Origin: CAWICD01 sp052267165
Lineage (GTDB): Bacteria > Vulcanimicrobiota > Vulcanimicrobiia > Vulcanimicrobiales > Vulcanimicrobiaceae
Length of the DNA: 64,000 bases
Assembly: GCA_052267165.1 (NCBI GenBank)
Contig: JBKQHO010000022.1
Span: 62,001 to 126,000, forward strand
Direction of reading: 5' to 3'
Made by a program: the position numbers and the translations under genes. Below, one piece after another: positions 42,216 to 52,200 of this stretch (positions are counted from its first letter, which is position 1; each line of letters starts with the position of its first letter). The notes under the pieces were generated by a model. The model ran no database searches, had not been told where the DNA came from, and saw only the letters and a list, made by a program, of their open reading frames with translations.

Positions 42216-42425
42216 ATGGTTGCCTCAGACCATCAAAGAGGGCTCGTAACGGCTTTTCAAGAGCTGCTCTTCGACGATTGCGCGGCGGCGTTGACGGAAT
42301 ACGCGTTGGTCGCGTCGGTCTTCGGAGTGTTGATGATCGCACTGATGGTCGCGACGCAAGTTGCGGCGGGACAGAACATCACCACAACGCAAAGCGGCCT
42401 CTCTAACGAAAGCAACGCACCATGA
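42216..42425 (+). CDS. Flp-type type IVb pilin
   Basis: A 69-residue prepilin. The 24-residue leader is followed by A-A-L-T-E-Y-A-L-V-A-S-V-F-G-V-L-M-I-A-L, the Flp signature with Glu at position 5 and Tyr at 6 of the mature chain and a single hydrophobic helix. The residue before the predicted cut is Ala rather than the usual Gly. The mature pilin would be about 45 residues and Gln/Asn/Thr-rich at its end, as in other Flp pilins. The next gene starts within the stop region (ATGA at 42422-42425). Confidence 0.82.
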   Translation: MVASDHQRGLVTAFQELLFDDCAAALTEYALVASVFGVLMIALMVATQVAAGQNITTTQSGLSNESNAP

Positions 42426-43168
42426 TCTATCGCGCTGCGCGTGGGAACGCGCTGCCTGAAACCGCGCTGACGCTGACGCTCGTCCTGCTGGTGTTTCTCG
42501 GCTTGGTCGAACTCGCGATGGTCGGGTTCGTGCAAGCCGAAGCCGACGGCGCCGCCTTCGTCGCCGCTCACGCCGCCGCGATGGCAAGCGATGCGGCGAC
42601 CCAATCGACACGTGGTCCCGCGCATGCCAGCGGAATCTTCTCACTGATGCCCAGCGGCAACATCTCGGTGACGACGGGCACGACCGGCGGCCCGAACGGG
42701 ACGGGCGAAGTGGTCGGAAACGCCTTTCGGCTCACCGCGGGGCTCTTCGCGGGGCAGAGCGTGACGCTGCGTTCGCACGTCGTCGAGCCGGTCGTCAGCG
42801 CGCCGTATTCGCCGACCTCGGCGAACCTGACGATCGTGCAGGCGCAACTGCCGAACTGTTTGACGCTCAATCCCGCGACGCCGAGCTGCTCGTCGAACGT
42901 CGGGCTTGCCACGTACGACCCCACCGATACGGCCGATCCGTATCACAACTTCGAGTGCCACCAGACGTACTACGACGCGCTCACCAACGGAACGAGCGGA
43001 ACGACGGTCGGTGCGACGCCCTGGCCCGAGGAGTATCAGCCCACGACGCACGGCTCGATCAACTGGCCCAGCGTGCGCGCCAGTGGCATCTATCTCGACA
43101 ACGCGGGCCACTTGGGGACGGCCCTGGCGCCGATGTACTCCTGGGATAGCGGTACGCCGTGCAGCTGA
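42422..43168 (+). CDS. TadE-like pilus assembly pseudopilin
   Basis: A 248-residue protein with a TadE-type N-terminus: a short basic stretch, then A-L-P-E-T-A-L-T-L-T-L-V-L-L-V-F-L-G (E-T in place of the usual V-E-F/E-x), one membrane helix (about 12-34) and a long extracytoplasmic Thr/Ser/Asn-rich part with four Cys. It couples to the Flp pilin gene by ATGA and overlaps the next gene by 10 bases. It is expected to be processed by the prepilin peptidase and to assist Flp fibre assembly. Confidence 0.75.
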   Translation: MIYRAARGNALPETALTLTLVLLVFLGLVELAMVGFVQAEADGAAFVAAHAAAMASDAATQSTRGPAHASGIFSLMPSGNISVTTGTTGGPNGTGEVVGNAFRLTAGLFAGQSVTLRSHVVEPVVSAPYSPTSANLTIVQAQLPNCLTLNPATPSCSSNVGLATYDPTDTADPYHNFECHQTYYDALTNGTSGTTVGATPWPEEYQPTTHGSINWPSVRASGIYLDNAGHLGTALAPMYSWDSGTPCS

Positions 43169-44217
43169 AGTCACACGAGGGCGAACGGGGCCAGACCGTC
43201 CCGTTCTGGGTCTTCGCGACGATCATCTCGCTCGCGCTCACGCTGTTCATGATGAACTACACGAACACGATACGCTGGCACATCCGCGCCCAGAACGCCG
43301 CCGACACCGCGGCGATGGCGGCGATCGCGGCCGACGCCAACCTCAACAACCAGCAAACCGTCGCGCAATATGCGCTGGCCGTCAGCGAGTACCGCATTCG
43401 CGCGATCGTCGAGTCGATGGTCAACGCCGCCAACGGTTCGACCATCAACCCGACCGGCATCATGGGCGGGGGCTTTCCGTACTGCGAGCCCTCCCAGGAC
43501 GACAACGGGTACGACTGCGACAACGCCTACGACCAGGAACCCGAGTCCTACGACAAGGCCGTCGCCGACTACCAGCAGGCGCTCACCTATCTCAAGTCGC
43601 TCAAGAGCGCTGCGCCGCCGAGCCCGGTCGCGATGCCCACGGACTCGCACGGCAACCCGATCCCGTTGCCTTCCGCGCCCGCCGGCAGCGCCGCGCCCGC
43701 CGCCTTCAGCTTGGCGGCCAGCGGAACGAACTGCTGGGACAGCGGCATCGGCAAACCGATCTTCGACTGCAGCTTCTATTATACGGCGAACCCCGATCTG
43801 AGTCAGACGGGCTTAGGCTCGAACGAGTACGTGGATATCATCGCTTGCCGCAATGTGACGCAGACGGGGCCGGCCTTGTTCCACGGCCCCACCCAATTCG
43901 TCGCCGAAGGTCGCGGCGCGGCCTCGCTGCGCGCGATCACGACCACGTTCAATCCGGGCGACACGCCGGATCCGAGCCAAACGCCGAATCCCGCACCCGG
44001 CGCTACGCAGCCGCCCTTCCAACCCGTCGAGAGTTGCCCGCCGAACCTTCCCGGCAACCCGGGGCCGTGCGATCTCAGCCAAGGCTGGATGGCGACGACC
44101 CCGTACGTCGTCGACTTCTCGGGCTTGACCGTGCAGGCGACGTTCTTCGTGCCGGCTCCGGTCGCGCCGCAGGGCGGGATCAACTCGAATACCGTCGTGG
44201 CTTGCAAGCAAGGATGA
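43159..44217 (+). CDS. TadG-like pilus-associated protein
   Basis: A 352-residue protein from a GTG at 43159. The N-terminus (E-R-G-Q-T-V-P-F-W-V-F-A-T-I-I-S-L-A-L-T-L) is the TadG/Tad_C type with one helix, followed by an A-Q-N-A-A-D-T-A-A-M-A-A-I-A-A-D helix typical of TadG (R-x-Q-x-A-A-D-A-A-A-L-A-A-A). The remaining 280 residues are surface-exposed, Pro/Ser/Asn-rich, with several Cys. It lacks the von Willebrand A domain of long TadG proteins. Confidence 0.72.
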   Translation: MQLKSHEGERGQTVPFWVFATIISLALTLFMMNYTNTIRWHIRAQNAADTAAMAAIAADANLNNQQTVAQYALAVSEYRIRAIVESMVNAANGSTINPTGIMGGGFPYCEPSQDDNGYDCDNAYDQEPESYDKAVADYQQALTYLKSLKSAAPPSPVAMPTDSHGNPIPLPSAPAGSAAPAAFSLAASGTNCWDSGIGKPIFDCSFYYTANPDLSQTGLGSNEYVDIIACRNVTQTGPALFHGPTQFVAEGRGAASLRAITTTFNPGDTPDPSQTPNPAPGATQPPFQPVESCPPNLPGNPGPCDLSQGWMATTPYVVDFSGLTVQATFFVPAPVAPQGGINSNTVVACKQG

Positions 44218-44918
44218 AGCACGTGCAACGAGGCCAAGCCCTGTTCGAGACGGCAGCCTTTCTGCCGCTGATCCTGCTGCCGATGTTCGCGATCTATTTC
44301 TTCGCGCAGTACGGCGTCCTTCAAGAGCGCGCCGTCCAAGCCGCGCGTTTTGCGACCCTGGTCACCAACGCTTCGGGTGCGGGCAGCAATGCCTACTCGC
44401 TTACGCAGATGTACGCCGAGCTGCACCGGGAGGGTGCCGATACGGACGTCTCGATCCCCAGCTCCTCGTTCAGCTGTGCGAGCACCGCGCAGTCGGACGC
44501 GCAAAGCGCGCTGACGCAAGGTGAGCCGCTGCCCGGAGGCGGGACGGGCGCGACCTCGGCGCCGTTCTTCAACCCCGACGCCGGAACGAGCGCCGCAACG
44601 AACTGTTTGCCGGAGACGCTCGATCTGGCGAGCTCGGATGCCGACGTCGCCTCATCGTATTTCGTCGTCCAGTACACCCACGTCGAAGCGGACAAGACGG
44701 TTCAGCCGTTCGTCGCCTGGGTCACGGGTACGCCGACGAGCCACGTCCGCGCCGCCATGAGCTTCATCCGGCCGGCCTCACCGGACACGCTGATCTACTG
44801 CAGTCCCGGTTTCGCGTCCGCGGTTGCGGGCGCACTCGGCGCGATCGAGCCCGTCACCGCGGCCGGCCCGTACGCCGGCTATCAGACGCCGCCGCCGACA
44901 AGCCCGCACACCTGCTGA
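44214..44918 (+). CDS. TadE-like pseudopilin, second copy
   Basis: A 234-residue protein joined by ATGA to the previous gene. Q-R-G-Q-A-L-F-E-T-A-A-F-L-P-L-I-L-L-P-M-F is a clear TadE/pilin-like start with Glu12, followed by a membrane helix, a V-Q-A-A-R-F-A-T helix and an extracytoplasmic Ser/Thr-rich region with Cys residues. With the two previous genes it forms a run of three pseudopilin-type proteins after the Flp pilin. It is the last gene of the run; the SGNH gene is on the other strand. Confidence 0.72.
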   Translation: MKHVQRGQALFETAAFLPLILLPMFAIYFFAQYGVLQERAVQAARFATLVTNASGAGSNAYSLTQMYAELHREGADTDVSIPSSSFSCASTAQSDAQSALTQGEPLPGGGTGATSAPFFNPDAGTSAATNCLPETLDLASSDADVASSYFVVQYTHVEADKTVQPFVAWVTGTPTSHVRAAMSFIRPASPDTLIYCSPGFASAVAGALGAIEPVTAAGPYAGYQTPPPTSPHTC

Positions 44919-44945
44919 CCGGCCGTCGCGGGCACCGAGCGCGAG

Positions 44946-46388
44946 TTAGTGCGGCGCGTACGGGTCGCTCGCGTAGATCACGGGGATCTGCGGGTCGATC
45001 GGTGGGATGGCGAGGCCGTACGCCTTGTTGAGCTCGTCGATGAACGCTTTGGCGATCACGGCGTAGCCCGTGTTCGACGGATGGAGGCCGTCGAGGCTGA
45101 AGAAGCCTCCGCCGTAGACGAGCGAGCAGCACTTCGGGGGATTGATCGGTATGCCGCCGGCGCTCTCGAGCGAGCCGAAGAGCGTTGCGATGTCGACCAG
45201 CGCGGCGTGGTTTTGACTGGCAGCCGCATCGATCGAAGCATTGTATGCCGCATTGAGGCTCTTGACTTGGTTCGCGACCGCGTCGCTGACGAAGTCGGTG
45301 CCGCCGGTCAGCGTCGGGGGCGGACCGGAAGCGGCCGCGGCCTGCAGCGTCTTGAAGAGCGCGTTGATCGTGAAATATCCGCCGGCTCCCAGGCCCGTCG
45401 CGGCAATCTCGGCGTTCGCGTAGCTCGTGGCGATCGCCGCGACGGTCGCGGGCGGCAGCGTCGGATTCGCCTGCGCAATCGACTGCTCGAGGAACGTCGT
45501 ATAGGCGGGCTGCGGAATGAACACGGCGGCGCCCATCACGTCGACGAGGTTGGCGACCGCGACCTTGGCGCCGGCCGACTGCAGCTGCGTGATGATCGAC
45601 GCGATGTCGTCGTGAATAGAGGCGGCGCTCGTCACCGGTGCCGCGCCGTTCGAGCCCGCGAACTTGAGCAGGTCGTTGGAGCCGAGCCAAACGGTGGCGA
45701 CCTGCGGCCGCAACGACACCGCGGCCAAGACCTGCGGCACGCCTTGTCCGAAGGTTGCCAGCACCGGCCAAAACGTCTGGCTCTCGTCGTTGACGAGCGC
45801 GTTGAGCGCGACGAACTGCGCGGGGAGCGGCGTGCACGTCCCGATTGGGCCGGTCATGAACAGCGCCTCGTGCACCGTCTGGCCGGGAACGCCCAAATCG
45901 TAGGGTGAGAAGGTCGGGTTCTCGCGCAGCGAGAGCGCGGTCGAAAAGGTGAACGCGGGAGCTTGTTGCGTGTCGCAGTTCGTGGTGACCTGGTACGGGA
46001 AGCCGCTGGTCGTCGGCGCCAGCAGGTCGCCGACGCCCGGCGGAATCATCAACGCGAGCGGCGACCTCGTCGGATCGCTCATCGCGGTGATGTCGACGCC
46101 GTTGGCCTGTTCCCACAAGAGCGCGAAAAAGCCGTGCTCCTGCGTGCGCTGCACGGGGCCGATCTGACCGAGCGTCGGATTCGTACCGAGCACCGGCAGG
46201 TCGGCGCCCATAAGTCCGCCCGACTGCACGCCGGCGGTGAGGCTGTCGCCGATGCCGGCGATCCGGAGATTCGCGGCGGGTGCCGTCGTTGCGACGGTCG
46301 CGGGCGGAACGAGCGGATTGATCTTGTTCCCTGAACTGCTGCAGGCCGCGAGCGAGATGGCCGCGCCCAGCGCAAGGAAGGTACGCAT
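44946..46388 (-). CDS. SGNH/GDSL-family lipase or esterase, probable lipoprotein
   Basis: A 480-residue protein from an ATG at 46388. The signal ends in a lipobox (L-A-A-C, Cys16), so it should be anchored in a membrane. Block I is G-I-G-D-S-L-T-A-G with the nucleophile Ser, block III is V-W-L-G-S-N-D-L with Asn, and block V is D-G-L-H-P-S-N-T-G-Y-A-V-I-A with Asp and His. At 480 residues it is longer than typical members because of Ala/Thr-rich insertions. It is encoded 8 bases after the outer-membrane-type protein, and the two are probably co-transcribed. Confidence 0.88.
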   Translation of the reverse strand: MRTFLALGAAISLAACSSSGNKINPLVPPATVATTAPAANLRIAGIGDSLTAGVQSGGLMGADLPVLGTNPTLGQIGPVQRTQEHGFFALLWEQANGVDITAMSDPTRSPLALMIPPGVGDLLAPTTSGFPYQVTTNCDTQQAPAFTFSTALSLRENPTFSPYDLGVPGQTVHEALFMTGPIGTCTPLPAQFVALNALVNDESQTFWPVLATFGQGVPQVLAAVSLRPQVATVWLGSNDLLKFAGSNGAAPVTSAASIHDDIASIITQLQSAGAKVAVANLVDVMGAAVFIPQPAYTTFLEQSIAQANPTLPPATVAAIATSYANAEIAATGLGAGGYFTINALFKTLQAAAASGPPPTLTGGTDFVSDAVANQVKSLNAAYNASIDAAASQNHAALVDIATLFGSLESAGGIPINPPKCCSLVYGGGFFSLDGLHPSNTGYAVIAKAFIDELNKAYGLAIPPIDPQIPVIYASDPYAPH

Positions 46389-46396
46389 GCGGGCGC

Positions 46397-47506
46397 TCAC
46401 AGCGGGATCACCGACGGCGAGCCGATGCCGAACTGCAGTTGTATCTGGGCCGAATGCAGACCGCCGAGCGACGGCGCGACGTTCGTGCACGGCAGCGAGA
46501 TGCAGGTCACGGCGGTGACGCCGTACGGCGAGCGGTTCGTCGCGGCGCCCCACAGCGAGTCGATCTGCACGAAGGTCCACTTGGTGAACTTGTACGATGC
46601 GCCGACGATCCAAGTCGGGACGTGCTCGGGATATGGGTCGGAGGGAAGATAGTCGATCAGCATCGAGGGCTGAAAGAAGAACGTGGTCTGTTTGCTGGCG
46701 CGATATTCGAGATACAACAGCTGGAAGAGCTGAGCGTGATTGGTTTGGTTGACGCCGGCCGGATGCACCAGCCACTGCGGTGCGATCGTGTACGTCCCGA
46801 AGATGCGCGGCGAGGAGGCGAAGGGCAGCGTCACGCCGAGCAGATACGCCTGCATCGTGCGCAGCCGGACGGTCGTTGGAAATCCGTCGAACTCGATCTG
46901 CTGCACGTCGGAGTGGCCGCCGACCGTTCCCCAACGCGCGAGATAGCTCGGCGAGATGACGATCGGAAGCTTGCCGAAGAGCGTGAACAGGTTCTGATCG
47001 ACGACGCTGAGGATGTTGTTCTTCACGGTCGGATCGATGTTCGGCCTGATCGTGCCGATGGGGCTCGCGATTCCCTGAACGTAGAGCGGAACGACGCTGC
47101 CGGTAAAGCCGATCGGCGCCTCCGGCAGTTCGTAGTATCCGACTTGCAACCGCTGCGTCCGGGAGAAGCCGTAGCCGACGACCGCGTCGATGCCGCCGGG
47201 CAAGCCTGCGTTGTAGCCGGGATCGCCGTACGGGAACGTCATCGAGAAGTCGAGCGTATACGAGAGTCCCTGCGGCAAAGCGGGTTGGCGCAGCGGCGCC
47301 CGCGGCTGGCCGATCGGATTGGCTTGAGCAACCAGCGGCGAGTCCGTCTCATCGTGAAGGCGTTGCAGCGCGGCGGCTGCGGGATCGAGCAGAGCGGTCC
47401 GGAGCGCGCCGGCCTCGATGCCGTCCGCGCGCGCGAGCTGTGGTGCGAGCAACGCGAACGCGCACAGAAACGCGAAGCTCGCTGCAGACTTGCGAGTCGT
47501 AAACAT
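46397..47506 (-). CDS. Predicted outer-membrane beta-barrel protein
   Basis: About 369 residues from ATG 47506 (a GTG at 47512 is also possible). A Sec signal (about 1-29, ending L-A-R-A-D) is followed by a Pro/Gln-rich linker and about 270 residues of alternating hydrophobic strands with many Tyr, Phe and Gly (L-Q-V-G-Y-Y-E-L, F-G-T-Y-T-I-A-P-Q-W-L, T-W-I-V-G-A-S-Y-K-F-T-K-W-T-F-V-Q-I). It ends with a strand closing in I-Q-L-Q-F-G-I. This is what a transporter-like outer-membrane barrel looks like. No specific family recognised. Confidence 0.7.
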   Translation of the reverse strand: MFTTRKSAASFAFLCAFALLAPQLARADGIEAGALRTALLDPAAAALQRLHDETDSPLVAQANPIGQPRAPLRQPALPQGLSYTLDFSMTFPYGDPGYNAGLPGGIDAVVGYGFSRTQRLQVGYYELPEAPIGFTGSVVPLYVQGIASPIGTIRPNIDPTVKNNILSVVDQNLFTLFGKLPIVISPSYLARWGTVGGHSDVQQIEFDGFPTTVRLRTMQAYLLGVTLPFASSPRIFGTYTIAPQWLVHPAGVNQTNHAQLFQLLYLEYRASKQTTFFFQPSMLIDYLPSDPYPEHVPTWIVGASYKFTKWTFVQIDSLWGAATNRSPYGVTAVTCISLPCTNVAPSLGGLHSAQIQLQFGIGSPSVIPL

Positions 47507-47542
47507 TACCACGCGCTTGCGCGAGCCAGGAACAAATTTCCT

Positions 47543-47559
47543 CTGCTAATTTTTAGCAG
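47543..47559. repeat. Perfect 7-base inverted repeat upstream of the outer-membrane gene
   Basis: CTGCTAA (47543-47549) and TTAGCAG (47553-47559) flank TTT. It lies in the 91 bases between the NUDIX stop and the outer-membrane gene start and is the most AT-rich patch nearby. Operator and weak hairpin are both possible. Confidence 0.4.
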
Positions 47560-47597
47560 GGTGCGAGCCCCGCGGTCCGGCTCCGGTTGCCGCGAGG

Positions 47598-48134
47598 TTA
47601 CGAGGCCGGAGCGAGCGGCAAGCTTTCGAGAGAGGGGTAACGGGCCGTGAGCGCGTGCAGCATCCGGGCTGTCGCTCCCCATACATGCAAATCGCCATAG
47701 TCGAACAACCACGTGTGTACGAGCATGCGTTCGCCGTCGCGTTCGACGGGCTCGGTTCCCGGATGAAGCGCTCCCGGCGCGTAGAGCGCGGCCGCCGGGA
47801 TCTCGTGGACGCTCTCGGTCTCCGAAGGATCGAAGCGGAACTCGACCGGCGGCTCCAGCACGCCGAGGAACGGAACGACGGTGACGTTGAGCGCGAGTGT
47901 CACGACCCCGTCGAGTCGCTCGACGATCCGGACACGCTCGCGCGCGACGCCGAGCTCTTCCTCGAATTCTCGCAGCGCCGCCGCGACCGGATCCGGCCCG
48001 TCCGCCGCGTCGATGAGGCCGCCCGGGAACGCGATCTGCCCCGGATTGCGACGCAGGTGTGCTGCTCGTCTGACGAACACGAGGGTCGGCGCCGGGTGGC
48101 GGATGAAGGGAATGACAACGGCGGCTTGGAGCAT
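47598..48134 (-). CDS. NUDIX hydrolase (CoA pyrophosphatase-like)
   Basis: A 178-residue NUDIX protein. The box is G-G-L-I-D-A-A-D-G-x-D-P-V-A-A-A-L-R-E-F-E-E-E-L-G-V (38-63), with Asp in place of the first Glu but with the R-E-x-x-E-E core. It is preceded by R-R-N-P-G-Q-I-A-F-P-G-G, the UPF0035 signature of CoA diphosphatases such as NudL. The likely reaction is hydrolysis of CoA or acyl-CoA to phosphopantetheine and adenosine 3',5'-bisphosphate. Divergent from the DUF3810 gene (51 bases). Confidence 0.88.
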   Translation of the reverse strand: MLQAAVVIPFIRHPAPTLVFVRRAAHLRRNPGQIAFPGGLIDAADGPDPVAAALREFEEELGVARERVRIVERLDGVVTLALNVTVVPFLGVLEPPVEFRFDPSETESVHEIPAAALYAPGALHPGTEPVERDGERMLVHTWLFDYGDLHVWGATARMLHALTARYPSLESLPLAPAS

Positions 48135-48185
48135 CCGCGCTTCTTTCTCCGAAGGGCCTCGTCGAGGACGGCGAACGTCATCGGC

Positions 48186-49247
48186 GTGAAACGGCTAGCT
48201 TGGGCGTTCGACCTCGCGGCCCTCGCGCTCGCGGTGGCCGTCAAGCTCGCCACGCCGCAGCAAGCCTGGGTCGAGGCGCACTATTCGAACGGCGTCTACC
48301 CGGATATCGACCGCGCGGTTCGCGGCGTCACCGGGTCCGTCCCGTTCTGCCTGGGCGACGTGTTGTTCTTCGGGTTGCTGGCGGGGCTCGCCGTCTGGGC
48401 CTGGCGACGCCGCAGCGCGGCCGGAGGCTGGCGCGCCATCGTTGCGATCCTGACGCGCACGGTCGCCGTTCTCTGCATCGTCTTCGTGTGGTTTGTCGTC
48501 TCGTGGGGCTATAATTACTCACGCGTGCCGCTGGCGGACAAGATCCCCGTTCACGCCGAGCGGACGACGCCGGCGGCGGTCTCGGCTTACGCGAACCACG
48601 TCGCCGACGAGCTCACGCGCTACGCCGTGCTCACGCACGGCGAACGGCTGAGCGACGCCGGGATGGCCGCCAGGGTGCTGCCGACGTTCACGCCGGCGAT
48701 TCGGCGACTCGGGGACGTCGCGACGTTCGCGCCGCCGCGCATCAAACCGACCGTCTTCCAGCCGTTCATGGAACTCTCCGGAACGACCGGTTTCACCGAT
48801 CCCTGGACGCACGAGGTGAACGTCGACGCTTCGGCGCTGCCCTTCGAGCGGCCGGCGCTGTACGCGCACGAATGGGGCCACGTGGCCGGTTTCGCCGACG
48901 AGTCGGAGGCCAATTTCATCTCGGTCGTCGCCTGCACCAACGCATCCGATCCGCTGGTCGCTTATTCCGGCTGGCTGCTCATTTGGTTCAACCTGCCGCG
49001 CGACGTGCACGTCACCCACCGGCTCGGCAGGCAGGCCTCGGCCGACGTGCGGGCAATCGTCGCGCGCTTCCGCCGTCTTATGAATCCGCAGATCGCGCGC
49101 ACCCAAGCGCTTTTCTACAATCAGTACCTGCACGCCAATCACGTGAAGGCCGGCAGCGCGAGTTACCGGCTTTTCGTGCGCTGGTTGACGGGCGCCGACT
49201 TCGACCGTAACGGTCTGCCGATCGTGGCTCTGCCCCGCGCGCTATGA
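48186..49247 (+). CDS. DUF3810-family membrane zinc metalloprotease-like protein
   Basis: A 353-residue protein from a GTG at 48186. Three membrane helices lie in the first 120 residues, then an extracytoplasmic domain with H-E-W-G-H (228-232) followed by A-D-E-S-E-A-N-F (237-244), a gluzincin-like arrangement with H-E-x-x-H and a downstream Glu ligand. This is the DUF3810 layout. The final part has W-L-I-W-F-N and N-Q-Y-L-x-x-N-x-V-K-x-G-x-x-S-Y. Substrate unknown. The stop overlaps the end of the phosphatase gene by 6 bases. Confidence 0.8.
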   Translation: MKRLAWAFDLAALALAVAVKLATPQQAWVEAHYSNGVYPDIDRAVRGVTGSVPFCLGDVLFFGLLAGLAVWAWRRRSAAGGWRAIVAILTRTVAVLCIVFVWFVVSWGYNYSRVPLADKIPVHAERTTPAAVSAYANHVADELTRYAVLTHGERLSDAGMAARVLPTFTPAIRRLGDVATFAPPRIKPTVFQPFMELSGTTGFTDPWTHEVNVDASALPFERPALYAHEWGHVAGFADESEANFISVVACTNASDPLVAYSGWLLIWFNLPRDVHVTHRLGRQASADVRAIVARFRRLMNPQIARTQALFYNQYLHANHVKAGSASYRLFVRWLTGADFDRNGLPIVALPRAL

Positions 49248-52200
49248 GACCCGGCTGCTCGGCGCGCTGCGCAAGGAGAGCACGGCGCGCGCATGGTTGC
49301 CGCCGCCGGAGCGCGCGCTGATCGCGAACTCCTCGGCCAAGGTCGAGACGATGAACAGGCCGCGGCCGCGCTCGGCGAGTTCTTCGGCCGGCAACGTGCC
49401 GTTGAGCGCGAACGCGGTGCCGCCGTCGAGGACGTGCAGCACCGGAAGCGGCGTGCTGAGGTCGAGGGCAACCTCGACGGCACCCGGCGCGTACCGCGCC
49501 GCGTTTCCGGCGAGCTCGCCGAAGACCAGTTCGGCCGCATAGACCTCCGAACTCGATGCGCGCAGCGCTTCGAGCCGTTCGCAGATCGTGTGCCGCAAAC
49601 GTTGCGCCGCCTCGGAGTCGGCGGTGTCGAAGGACCAGCGCTCCATGAGACGGTCGACCTCGGGCGAGACCGCGCGCGGCCGGACCGCGATCGTCAGCAC
49701 GGCGACGTCGTCGCGCGGACCGCTCGGCGAAAGCACCGCGGCGGCCAGCGCAGCCGCCACGTCGGAGCGCAAGTCTGGTTCGCGTCCTAGGGCCTCGAGC
49801 AGCCGGCGGTCGCCTTCTTCGGAATTGCGCGTCGCCTCGATCAACCCGTCGGTGTAGAGCGCGAGGAGCTCTCCTGCCTGCAGGCGGCTCGAGCCGGTCG
49901 CGGTCGCTTTGTGCCGGCCGCGCAAACCGAGGGGCGCCCCCACGGCGTCGTCGAGCCGTTCGATGCGAGCGTCGTGGTGGCGCAGGAGCGGCGCGGGATG
50001 TCCGGCTGATGCGTACGTAAAGCTGAGCTCGACCGGGTCGAGCAGGCCGACGAACGCGGTCACGAACCCGCCCTCGCACTCGCTGCGATACGCGCGGTCT
50101 GCCGTTTCTAGAATCGTTGCGGGGTCTGCCAACAGCAGGGCCGTGCCGCGGATGACCTGGCGGATCTTAGTCATCCGGACCGCGGCTTCGAGCCCGCTGC
50201 CGGCGACGTCGCCGATCGAGACCATCAATCGCCCGTCGGGAAGGCGCAGCGCGTCGTACCAGTCGCCGCCGATGAGCGCCTCGCTCCGGCCCGCCTCGTA
50301 ATATCCGCACAACGTCAGGCCCGGGACGCTCGGGAGCGACGCCGGTAGCGAGGCATTCTGCAGGGCCAGCGCAACCCGGTGCTCGCGCTCGTAGATTTGC
50401 GCGTTCTCGAGCGCGAGCCCGGCTCGAACGGCGAGTTCCTGGAGTAAGGGCAGATCCTCTTCCGCCAATGTCTCGCGCGATCCGAGCGAGACGATCAGGA
50501 GGGTACCCATGACGCGTCCGGCCACCACGATCGGGACGTTCATCCCCGAGCCGAGGCCGCAGCCCTCGATCGTTTCCCAATACTCGGGCCGGACGACGCG
50601 CCGGACCTGGGCGACGTCGTGCTTCGCGATCCCGTGCTGGCCGGTGCGGCAATGCTCCGGCGTCCCGCGGTTGCCTTCGGAATTGTGATAGCATGCGCCG
50701 CGCAGCCGTTCGATCAGCGGCTTCTTGGCTGGGTCGATGTGCCGTACCGCGAGCGTTCGAATTTGCTCTCCGTCTTCGCGCACGTTGATCGCGGCCCAGT
50801 CCCCGAACCTCGGAACGACGAGCTCCAGCAGCACGTCGAGGGTCGTGGTGAGGTCGAGCGAGCGGGAAAGCGCTTCGCTCGCTCGCGCGACGAAGCGCAG
50901 CGCGTCTTCGGCGCCTTTGCGGTGGTTGATGTCGATCGCCGTGCCGAGCCAGCGCACTAGCGTGCCGAAGGCGTCACAGATCGGCTCGTAGCGCAGCAGA
51001 TGCCAGCGATACGCGCCGTCGGTGCCGCGCAGGCGCAGCTCCAGCTCGCAGCGTTCGTACCCCGCCCAGGTGCGCTCGAGCCGCCGCCAATCCGCGGGGT
51101 GAACGACGCCGCTCCAATCCTCCCGGCCCTGGGGCGGCGCGCTGCCGAAGTACTCTTGGCAGCGCCGGTTGGCATAGAGCGTCTCGCCCTCGGGGTCGAC
51201 GATCCAGACCAGCTGCGGGAGCGCCTCGGCTAAGATGCGGTAGCGTGCTTCGCTCTCGCGCAACGCTTGGGTCGCACGCTTTTGCGAGCTCAGATCGAGC
51301 GCGTAACAGACCTCGTTGTAGTCGGCGCCCGGGATGCGGGCGGCGCCGACCAGGACGGGAACGCGGCTGCCGTCCTTGCGGTAGTACTCCTTCTCGAATG
51401 GCGCGCAGACGTCGTTCGCCCGAACTTCCTCGAAGGCGCGGGCCGTCGCGGTCGACCACTCCGGTGGCGTGAGCTCCCCGAGGCGCAACTCGCCGCGAGC
51501 GACGTCTTCCTGGCGGTAGCCGACCATCCGCAAGAAGGCGTCGTTGGCTTCGGTGATCGTGTGGGTGTGATCGGCGGTGAACACACCGATCACATTCGAG
51601 TCGACCAGGCGGCGGAACCGAGTCTCGCTTTCGTGGCGCTCCGACTCGGCGCGCTTGCGCTCGGTCAGATCGAGCACGTACCCGAGCACCTCGTCGCTTC
51701 CCGGAATGCGCGCGATGCCGGTGAGCACGGGGACGCGGCTCCCGTCCTTCTTGAAATATTCGCTTTCGAAGGGCGCGCACGTGCCTCGCGTGTGCGTCTC
51801 GTGCACGGCCTCTTGCGAGACGGCCATGAACTCCGGCGGCGTGATCTCCTGCCAGCGAACGCGGCCTGCTTCGACGTCGCTCTGATCGTACCCGATCGTG
51901 CGCAAGAACGTGTCGTTCGCCGCGAAGAGCAAGCCGTCGAGGTCGGCGCGGAAGATACCGAGCACGTCGGCGTCCATCAGACGTTGCAAGCGCAGCTGGC
52001 TCAGACTCTGCGCCGATTGCGCCGACCTGCGGTCATCGATGTCGGTGCAGATGCCGACCCACGACTGCAAGCGCCCCTCTGCGTCGAGCAGGGGCGATCC
52101 GTGCAGCAACATCCAGCGAAACGTGCCGCCGGCACTGCGGACGCGCGCTTCGAGATCGTACGGCTCGAGCTTGAGCGCGGCTTCCTGCAGTCGAGCGATG

